Assembly: GCA_019594025.1 (NCBI GenBank)
Contig: JAFDUB010000041.1
Span: forward strand, 1-13,446
Source of the DNA: Thermoplasmata archaeon
GTDB taxonomy: Archaea > Thermoplasmatota > Thermoplasmata > Halarchaeoplasmatales > Halarchaeoplasmataceae
Direction of reading: 5' to 3'
Length of the DNA stretch: 13,446 nt
Part shown: positions 6,996 to 13,446 of the stretch, one piece after another
Numbering within the stretch: the first letter of the stretch is position 1
Layout of the letters: each line of letters begins with the position of its first letter
Notes under the pieces: generated by a model
Seen by the model: the letters and a program-made list of their open reading frames with translations, nothing else
The model's database searches: none
Told to the model about the DNA's origin: nothing
Translations under genes and position numbers: made by a program

Positions 6996-8609
6996 ATGGA
7001 GAAGGGAGACGACCTATGGTATAGTTTCTGCAGTTTCTACGAAAAAGATTTCAGCATACAGTTAGAGAAAAGCGAAGAACTTTTTAAAAAGCATTTTAAC
7101 AGGTGGTCCGGAACCAAAACAGCGAAACAAGTATGTTCCCAGAAACCTAACTTCATGGACGACATACCGGTCACCTCTTACGAAGATTATCCAATACTCC
7201 ATACGCTCGGAAAACATATGGAGAGCATATTGGGAAGACGTCCAAAGCCCAATGGAATAACTTGGCATAGCTATTACCGATCCTTAGAGGAAAAGACTAA
7301 AAGTATATTCAGAGGGTGGCTCCCTTACGATTACGGGATATGTGCCAAAACCACCGGATCCTTGGGTGAAAGCAAGTGGTTCTTTCATGGAGATCCCTTC
7401 GTAGAAAACATGCAAAAAGAGGCGACCGCTGGTATTGTGCTGGGATGCAGTGAGGATTGGGGTGAGACAAAACTCGAATACGGCGACACTGTTCTTAATA
7501 TGGGGGTACCGATCCCTTACATGGTAGGACATGCGATGAAGTTGCTAGATGAGAATTTCAACTGCTTCCCTCCCATCGAAAAAACCGACGAATTAAAGGA
7601 TATGAGAAAAAAACTCAATATGATAATCAAAGCAGTAAAAGAAGGTAAAAATATAGACGTCGCCACCGCTATGGCTTCAACCTTTTACATGTTTTCCCAG
7701 GCGGTAGTTGCACCCGATGAACTGTACAAGGATTACTACCAGTCTATGCAGCCCGGTATCAAGAAGGTGATTTTGTATTTGCTGTATTTAAAAGAAGTTT
7801 TAACCTCGAAAGAGATTAAGAAGGCAAAAGAAGTGCTTTCGGTTAAAGGACTGTGCACCGCCGGGCTCGATACAAAATTGTACGCTGAATATCTGAAAGA
7901 ACAGTTCGGTGTAAGTCCATTGAATATGTACGGTTCGACGGAGTACGGTATCGTGATGCACGGTACGCCCGACAGAAGAATCGATCTCATGCCTTCGGTC
8001 AGAAGTATGTACTTCGAGTTTTTAAATGAGAAGGGCGTTTTGTACACTATCGACGAGTTGAAAAAGGGAGGGGTGTACGAGATAGTAGGCACACCCTTCG
8101 GCTCAATGCTCTTCAGATATACTCTTGGAGATCTCTTGCGAGTGGTGGAGCACAGGGACGATGGAATGCCGATATTTACATTTGAAAGTAGAAAGGAAAA
8201 TATGCTTGTCCTTAGAGACTATGTGGCCATAAGTGAGAATATGGCCTTCGAGATAATGGAAACTGCAGATCTAGAAAATTCCAATAGATGGACCTTCACA
8301 AAAACAATAGATCCGGTTGAAAAATTACTATTGATCATGGAAAGGGACTGGGAACTCAGTGCTATAGAGGCGGAAGAAAAGGTTTTTAATGTTCTCCGTA
8401 ACTTATCACCTGAATTTAGAGAGTTGATAAAGGATTTTAGTATCTCATCACCTAAGCAAATTGTAGAGGTGAAATACCTGAAGAAAGGTTCCTTTATGAG
8501 GTACTCTCTACAGAAGATGAACCAAGGGGTGCCTATAGGACAGTACAAAACACCAAAAATACTAAACCCCGAAAAAAAGGACGAAATCGAACTACTAACA
8601 AGTGTGTAA
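6996..8609 (+). CDS. GH3-family acyl-acid adenylating / amido synthetase-like enzyme
   Basis: GH3 enzymes belong to the acyl-adenylate-forming superfamily. The plant members activate small carboxylic acids such as jasmonate or indole-acetate with ATP and attach an amino acid. The 537-residue protein has the P-loop-like motif TTGSLGESK (119-127), the adenylate motif MYGSTEYG (311-318), FRYTLGD (373-379) matching the plant YRVGD motif, and a C-terminal KKGSF (about 496-500) then GQYKTPK (515-521). The last is strikingly like the G-x-x-x-x-QYKTPR end of plant GH3 proteins. The start at 6996 has GGTGA four bases upstream; the frame extends to a TTG at 6903, but that would run into trxB. The stop is 2 bases from the next ATG, so this is the first gene of a sensory operon. 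Substrates cannot be predicted. Bacterial and archaeal GH3 homologues remain largely uncharacterised. Confidence 0.87.
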   Translation: MEKGDDLWYSFCSFYEKDFSIQLEKSEELFKKHFNRWSGTKTAKQVCSQKPNFMDDIPVTSYEDYPILHTLGKHMESILGRRPKPNGITWHSYYRSLEEKTKSIFRGWLPYDYGICAKTTGSLGESKWFFHGDPFVENMQKEATAGIVLGCSEDWGETKLEYGDTVLNMGVPIPYMVGHAMKLLDENFNCFPPIEKTDELKDMRKKLNMIIKAVKEGKNIDVATAMASTFYMFSQAVVAPDELYKDYYQSMQPGIKKVILYLLYLKEVLTSKEIKKAKEVLSVKGLCTAGLDTKLYAEYLKEQFGVSPLNMYGSTEYGIVMHGTPDRRIDLMPSVRSMYFEFLNEKGVLYTIDELKKGGVYEIVGTPFGSMLFRYTLGDLLRVVEHRDDGMPIFTFESRKENMLVLRDYVAISENMAFEIMETADLENSNRWTFTKTIDPVEKLLLIMERDWELSAIEAEEKVFNVLRNLSPEFRELIKDFSISSPKQIVEVKYLKKGSFMRYSLQKMNQGVPIGQYKTPKILNPEKKDEIELLTSV

Positions 8610-8611
8610 CC

Positions 8612-10168
8612 ATGCTGCAAGGATGGCATTTCTTACCGTGGACCGTTCAATATTTGTTGTCGGCTTTAGTTATTATCTCAGTTGCCGCCTATGTACTCAA
8701 AAAAAGTCCACAAAGCTGGACGTCCCGTTATTTTTTCATATTCGGATTATTGATTGCCGCCTGGCAGATAGCTGTTTTCCTAAACAAAAACGCTCCTAAC
8801 GTGGGAATTTCAAAAAATTTTTACGGCATAGTAGTCTTCACCAGCCTGCTCGGTACCGGTTTTCTTATAGCTTCCATGTTGAACATTCCTAAAGAAAAAT
8901 GGTATTATGTGTTGGTCGTTCTACCAGTCCTTCCCTTTGCGGTATATGGTCTTTTTATCCAACCCTTTTATATGACCTGGACTACGACTTACGGCTGGAC
9001 ATATGCCTTCGAAGGGAACTTTATGATGGTGATCGGTTCCATCGCCGTAGCACACACCATCGCCATAATGATAGTCGGTGCGTATATACTAAAGAAACAT
9101 CCCTCTCTGAAAATGAAGATATGGACTATACTGTTCGGTTGGGTTGTAATCAATGTAGGTGGTACGCTTTTAACAAACATATGGTTGAACATTTATCCTG
9201 AAACCCCCCCCTTCGGAGGAGTCATAAACTTGCTTTCATTTATGGTAATAGCCAGGGGCATAAGATTACCAGCAGGAGAGATAAAGGCTGAAACCTCTTC
9301 AAAGATAACCAACGCGTATCTCGACTTTTTAGCAACCTTTTATGAGACTTTGCAGGGTGAGGAATTAGGTGAAAAGATAGGTAAATTCACACTGTATATA
9401 GAGGCTATGGGTTTGAATAAACTCGTCACCATCAAAAAAAAAGAGATTTTCCTTGTTAATATTAAAGGCTTAAGTTTCGAAGATTTGAAAGCCTGTGTTG
9501 ACACACTACTGCGGGGATTAAAGAGCATGGAAGTTAGTCCTGCCATCGTTCGTAAAAGTGCCAAAGTGATAAACGCCACTTACGAGGAGTTAAAGAAAAC
9601 CGACCCTGATAGCGCGAATGAATGGTTGGACGAAGTAGTCTTCAACCATGGTGCCTTCCTTTACAGCCACGGCGCACTTGATATTTTCTATACCGGTAAA
9701 GTTCCAGTGGCTATCTCTAAATACCAACCCGGAACTTCTTATCTGTTGATTACCACAAGCCCTTATCAACAGTATAAGGGGATATCCGAGTTAATCGCCT
9801 GGGGATACGAATTACTCTCAATAACCAAATACGATAGGACCAAATTGGATATTATAGAAGGCGATAGATGCAGTATCTTACCCATATTTACCGATGAGAA
9901 GAAAGAATCTATAATGGAACTCCAGGATTTGAACGATAAAATACTGAACTTTTACTTAAAATCAAGTAAAGCTGTAGTTTTCATAGACTGTTTGGACACC
10001 TTGATCATATCCTACGGAGGTAGTTACGTTAAAAACTTCACGGAGCACATTTCCCGTGATTTACCAAAGGAAAACAACATTCTCATGGCGGTAGTGAACT
10101 CCAATATTGTAGATGAACACTCGTTGGACGATGTAAAAAATATGTTCTCCGAGGTGCGCAGTATATGA
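8612..10168 (+). CDS. Seven-helix membrane receptor-like protein with C-terminal DUF835 domain
   Basis: A 518-residue predicted sensory protein. About seven membrane helices occupy the N-terminus (roughly 12-29, 40-57, 70-89, 98-118, 135-160, 169-192 and 202-218), like the 7TM input domains of some archaeal histidine kinases. Residues 232-360 form a soluble, mainly helical middle region without a name that I recognise. Residues 368-515 match the archaeal DUF835 pattern: an opening GTSYLLITTSP, a WGYELLSITK segment, a strand VVFIDCLDTLI (455-465) and a closing acidic helix. There is no kinase, PAS or receiver domain, so output must be through partners. The ATG is 2 bases after the GH3 stop, and the stop overlaps the next ATG by 4 bases, placing it mid-operon. 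The domain call is good; the signal sensed is unknown. Confidence 0.78.
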   Translation: MLQGWHFLPWTVQYLLSALVIISVAAYVLKKSPQSWTSRYFFIFGLLIAAWQIAVFLNKNAPNVGISKNFYGIVVFTSLLGTGFLIASMLNIPKEKWYYVLVVLPVLPFAVYGLFIQPFYMTWTTTYGWTYAFEGNFMMVIGSIAVAHTIAIMIVGAYILKKHPSLKMKIWTILFGWVVINVGGTLLTNIWLNIYPETPPFGGVINLLSFMVIARGIRLPAGEIKAETSSKITNAYLDFLATFYETLQGEELGEKIGKFTLYIEAMGLNKLVTIKKKEIFLVNIKGLSFEDLKACVDTLLRGLKSMEVSPAIVRKSAKVINATYEELKKTDPDSANEWLDEVVFNHGAFLYSHGALDIFYTGKVPVAISKYQPGTSYLLITTSPYQQYKGISELIAWGYELLSITKYDRTKLDIIEGDRCSILPIFTDEKKESIMELQDLNDKILNFYLKSSKAVVFIDCLDTLIISYGGSYVKNFTEHISRDLPKENNILMAVVNSNIVDEHSLDDVKNMFSEVRSI

Positions 10169-12207
10169 CCTCAAACGGCATACGATTCTTCGTATGTGTT
10201 GGGATAATCCTATGCCAGCTGTTATTTATTTATTTAGTGTTTAAGAACTCCAAACGTATGAAAGACAGGTTCCCTCAGATGGTTATTTTTGGGGGAAGCG
10301 GGATTGCTATCATCGGTTTGTCAATAAGAGCTTATGCATACCTGGTTTTTTTAATAGATTATATGGTAGATTTATTTACACTCCTTATGATAACTATCGG
10401 TATTTTCGTTGTATTTATCGGTGTATACCTTCATTTCAAGTCCTACTCCAAAACCTACTTCGGAGACACATTAATGGATAAGATAATTAACGTACCGTAC
10501 GGTTCAAAAAGGTTCGTCACTTTAATACTTGCAACAGTACTGATAGTGTTTTTATCTATTATGATATTCACTGCTCCAACCAGGGCATATAGGTTACTCC
10601 TGTTCGACGCGGTTTTCTTTGTAATCGGCATCATGCTCATTTTAAACGAATGGAGTATTCATAGATCACTGACTAAAAAGAAAAAAACACTACTCTCTCC
10701 TTTTAAAATCAAGAAATTTAGAAAGGACGTGCTGCTGCTAAACATATGGGTCGAATTTGTTAATCTATATCTCCTGGAGATCAGCCCTGACCTAGGACGT
10801 AACTTGATAAAAAGAATATTCCAGGAGTTTGGTGAAGAGAATCCTTTATTGTTCGGAGGTTACAAACTTACCGAGCAAAATACTTTGAACTATAATTCCA
10901 TAGCTAGAAACACCGATAGGTTGGCTGAGGAAAACAGAATCCATATGATCTCACAAAGTTTTTCAGCGTTGATGAATAAAATGCTGGAGGTACATGTAAG
11001 AGTCACCGAGCCAAATCATGCTCGTGCCGTACTTCGTCGTTGTTATAATTACATAAAAGCCAACTATGGTGATATTGACGAGTTTGTATATATAATAAGG
11101 AGGCTGCCAGAGGGGATTTCGGACGAAGAGAAAATGGAAGTTGTTGGGGAGGAGGAACTTAAGAATCTTGTAAAACAGTATACAAAAGAATTTTTGAATA
11201 GCGAGAGAAAATATCAAGTATTGTTTGAAAGAACGAATGAAGGCATTTCTGTTCTCGATGGCGAGTTGAGGATTTTGGATCTGAATGCAAAAGGTGAGGA
11301 GCTTTTAGGGATTGAAAGAACAGACGTTATTGGAGAAAACATATTAGATTTTGTAAATCTACCAAAGAAGGAACACGAAAGGGCCATGGAACAGGTCGGG
11401 GAGTTGAGAGGAAAGAAAAACTACGTTGAAGGTACCTACCACATAAAGGGTGTACATGGAAAGACACATATAATGGACATCCGAGCAACGTGTATAAAAA
11501 AAGAAGAGCAGGTCATCGTAATATTCGTTCTATTCAGGGCCATCACTGAAAAGATATACATGGAAGAAAGGGATACACTACTACACTCTCTTATACGCCA
11601 CGATCTAAAAAACAAAACACTGGTTTCCCAAGGTTACTTGGACCTTTTGTTGGAATCCCAAGAGTTATCCGAGGAGGAACGGGATTTTGCGGAAAGGGCC
11701 TACCGCGGTCTGAAAGAAGGAACACATCTTCTAGAAAAGATAAAACAAATTCGAGACGCTGATCTGACGGAAAAAATTGATATGGTAAATATATCATCAT
11801 TTATTAGGACGGCCATTCAAAAAAACCAGCAGATGGCCGAAGAAAAAGGGTTTGAGCTGGAATCAAATCTGAAGGGTCATGTCGCAAAGGGCGGGCCGCT
11901 CCTTGAAGAACTATTTTCCAACCTTATATACAACTCATTGTTACATTCCCAAGGAACTAGAATACGAATATCCACCCACGCAGACAATTCTAGCGTAACC
12001 GTCTCCGTCGAAGACGATGGTGAAGGTATTCCTGAGGACAAAAAAGAGAAGGTATTTGATATAGGAGTGCGGAGTAGTGACTCTCACGGCTCCGGTCTCG
12101 GGCTACACCTTGTTAAAAGAATCGCTGAAACCTACGGTGGATATGTTGAATTGAAGGATTCAGAATTAGGTGGAGCCCGGTTCGATGTTATATTAAAAAA
12201 GAGATAG
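10165..12207 (+). CDS. Membrane-bound PAS sensor histidine kinase
   Basis: A complete 680-residue archaeal sensor kinase. It has about five membrane helices (roughly 7-26, 39-62, 66-90, 117-136 and 142-160), then a helical cytoplasmic linker (about 185-340), then a PAS domain (about 347-462, with DGELRILDLNAKGEELLGI). The dimerisation helix carries the phospho-acceptor in LIRHDLKNK (His479). The ATPase domain follows with the N-box (N586 and N590 in FSNLIYN), G1 box DDGEGI (617-622) and G2 box GSGLGL (642-647). All catalytic boxes look intact, so it should autophosphorylate. It starts in a 4-base overlap with the 7TM-DUF835 gene, which suggests that the two proteins work together. No response regulator is adjacent. 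Its linker resembles the middle region of the upstream protein around residues 266-315. Confidence 0.93.
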   Translation: MTSNGIRFFVCVGIILCQLLFIYLVFKNSKRMKDRFPQMVIFGGSGIAIIGLSIRAYAYLVFLIDYMVDLFTLLMITIGIFVVFIGVYLHFKSYSKTYFGDTLMDKIINVPYGSKRFVTLILATVLIVFLSIMIFTAPTRAYRLLLFDAVFFVIGIMLILNEWSIHRSLTKKKKTLLSPFKIKKFRKDVLLLNIWVEFVNLYLLEISPDLGRNLIKRIFQEFGEENPLLFGGYKLTEQNTLNYNSIARNTDRLAEENRIHMISQSFSALMNKMLEVHVRVTEPNHARAVLRRCYNYIKANYGDIDEFVYIIRRLPEGISDEEKMEVVGEEELKNLVKQYTKEFLNSERKYQVLFERTNEGISVLDGELRILDLNAKGEELLGIERTDVIGENILDFVNLPKKEHERAMEQVGELRGKKNYVEGTYHIKGVHGKTHIMDIRATCIKKEEQVIVIFVLFRAITEKIYMEERDTLLHSLIRHDLKNKTLVSQGYLDLLLESQELSEEERDFAERAYRGLKEGTHLLEKIKQIRDADLTEKIDMVNISSFIRTAIQKNQQMAEEKGFELESNLKGHVAKGGPLLEELFSNLIYNSLLHSQGTRIRISTHADNSSVTVSVEDDGEGIPEDKKEKVFDIGVRSSDSHGSGLGLHLVKRIAETYGGYVELKDSELGGARFDVILKKR

Positions 12208-12228
12208 ACCTTTTGTGTGGCCGTACAA

Positions 12229-12241
12229 AGTAATATTATAT
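12229..12241 (+). promoter_or_regulatory. Box A (TATA) element for the second histidine kinase
   Basis: GTAATATTATATC is in the 64-base gap after the membrane kinase gene, with its centre about 37 bases before the ATG at 12272. It predicts a start near 12260 and a very short leader; no good ribosome site is seen before the ATG. It suggests that the second kinase has its own promoter, though read-through from the upstream operon is also possible. Confidence 0.45.
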
Positions 12242-12271
12242 CGGAGTAGGTAAATACCGATGTGGTAACAA

Positions 12272-13446
12272 ATGGCAAAGGAGGATAACAAAGAGGGAAT
12301 AGCAGAAGAAGACCAGAAGGTATTTCAATTATCTATACACTCCTCCGTGGCCGACGAAGAGATGGATAAAAGAGTTTTGAATTATTTACAAAAATCTAAA
12401 AACTATCTTGAAAAGGATATCCGAAAGATAAGTAAATGTGTGGAATGTTTGGATAAGAATCCAAGTGGGCTTGTTCTCGACTGGAGAATAAAGAGACATG
12501 AAAATTTACCGATATCCTATGCGGTCCCTCTTCATAAAGACACACCGGAAGTAAGTGTTGGTTTAATCTTCAATAAACTACTTGGTAATAAAAAGAAATA
12601 TGATAAACGGATTATAGCTCTCCATAAAAGAATAATGGACGACATCGATGACATGATACTTATCACCAACAAAAAAGGAAAAATATTGAGTGTTAATCAA
12701 AGGGCAGAACGTTCTCTTGGATACGATGATTTTGACGACATATCTCTCTCAGAGATTATGGATAAAAGAGGTGGTAGGGAATTAAAGGATTTTCTTTCAG
12801 CCGGTTCTCTGGAGTTTAAATCGAATACCGAATTATATACATCTGAAGGATATCCTTTAAAAGTGGAACTTAAATCTAAAAAGGTAGATACCGACGATAG
12901 CGGTTTAGTCTTTAACATTATCAAACATCGTTCCAAACACGAGGATCGAGCGGAGAAAGAAGAATTTTTTGGATCCTTGCTTAGACACGATATACAGAAT
13001 AAAATTCAGGTCATCCACGGATATATATGTCTTCTACAAGATACAAACCTTACAGAAGAGCAAACAAACTACTTGGAAAAGTTTATATCCGTGATAAATG
13101 AGTGTAAAGAATTAATCGAAACTGTGGGGATACTAAAAAGAATCGATGAGAACAGCTTGCAAAATACCGACTTAGACAAGGTAATAATAGAGAGCGTCTC
13201 TGGAATTGAGAGAAGTCTAAATGAAACTGGTATAGAAGTCGTTTACGACGAAAATAAATTATCAGTCTTAGCTGGTCCCCTCATCAACGAGGTGTTGGCC
13301 AACCTCCTCGACAACGCTATAAAACATTCCGGATGTTCGAAGATAGAGATAAGTACGGAAAGAGTAAACGACAAAGTGATTGTCAAGGTGGAAGATGACG
13401 GAAAGGGTATTCTAGACGACTTGAAAAAACACGTTTTCAAAAAGGG
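12272..13446 (+). CDS. Soluble PAS sensor histidine kinase, cut by the window end
   Basis: The frame is open from ATG 12272 to the edge (391 codons plus two bases), so the gene continues beyond the window. No membrane helix is present; this is a cytoplasmic kinase. Residues 1-120 form an acidic and lysine-rich N-terminal region that I do not recognise. A PAS-like domain follows (about 121-218, opening DDMILITNKKGKILSVNQRA). The H-box is LLRHDIQNK (His239), the N-box has N344 and N348 (ANLLDN), and the G1 box is DDGKGI (375-380). The G2 box would lie past the edge. The H-box closely matches that of the upstream kinase (RHD-x-x-NK), so the two are probably relatives. An ATG at 12260 is closed at once by a stop, which fixes the start at 12272. 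The base composition looks AT-rich compared with the left of the window. Confidence 0.9.
   Translation, partial: MAKEDNKEGIAEEDQKVFQLSIHSSVADEEMDKRVLNYLQKSKNYLEKDIRKISKCVECLDKNPSGLVLDWRIKRHENLPISYAVPLHKDTPEVSVGLIFNKLLGNKKKYDKRIIALHKRIMDDIDDMILITNKKGKILSVNQRAERSLGYDDFDDISLSEIMDKRGGRELKDFLSAGSLEFKSNTELYTSEGYPLKVELKSKKVDTDDSGLVFNIIKHRSKHEDRAEKEEFFGSLLRHDIQNKIQVIHGYICLLQDTNLTEEQTNYLEKFISVINECKELIETVGILKRIDENSLQNTDLDKVIIESVSGIERSLNETGIEVVYDENKLSVLAGPLINEVLANLLDNAIKHSGCSKIEISTERVNDKVIVKVEDDGKGILDDLKKHVFKK

Noticed and set aside
12250..12259. GGTAAATACC inverted repeat just before the second kinase gene, a possible operator.
   Set aside because: The arms are only 4 bases and do not extend; this is expected by chance.
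12272..13446. Second kinase lacking a G2 box, which could mean a degenerate kinase.
   Set aside because: The frame is still open at the window edge right after the G1 box, so the missing part is due to the cut.

Overview
This window is from an archaeon, most likely a euryarchaeote. The evidence is a TFB (TFIIB-like) transcription factor, a DUF373 membrane protein, an MptE-type archaeal pterin pyrophosphokinase, an archaeal TraB-family protein, a DUF835 protein and archaeal histidine kinases with an R-H-D-x-x-N-K H-box. Start regions look archaeal too: AT-rich box A elements lie 25-40 bases before genes, some of which may be leaderless. MptE implies a methanopterin-type C1 carrier, but no methanogenesis gene is present and I cannot name the order. 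I see no rRNA, tRNA, CRISPR array, insertion sequence or transposase.

Left and centre (1-6911) is housekeeping-like and densely packed in alternating strands. A partial TFB gene (-) runs off the left edge and is divergent from cutA (+). CutA converges on, and overlaps, a DUF373-mptE pair (-, 4-base overlap). A GNAT acetyltransferase and a CDF metal exporter (+) follow, then a TraB/PrgY-family protein (+). The TraB gene converges on, and overlaps, a membrane-anchored zinc metalloprotease whose start lies inside the thioredoxin reductase gene upstream of it (both -).

Right (6996-13446) is a sensory region on the + strand. A GH3-family acyl-adenylating enzyme is followed after 2 bases by a seven-helix membrane protein with a C-terminal DUF835 domain. 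That gene overlaps by 4 bases a membrane-bound PAS histidine kinase. After a short gap with its own likely promoter comes a soluble PAS histidine kinase, cut by the window end. No receiver-domain response regulator is visible.

The most interesting feature is the GH3 / 7TM-DUF835 / histidine kinase operon. GH3 enzymes join small carboxylic acids to amino acids in plants. Finding one translationally coupled to a membrane receptor-like protein and a kinase suggests, as inference only, that it makes or removes a small acyl-amide molecule sensed by its neighbours. The receptor-like protein and the membrane kinase also appear to share an unnamed helical module after their membrane segments.
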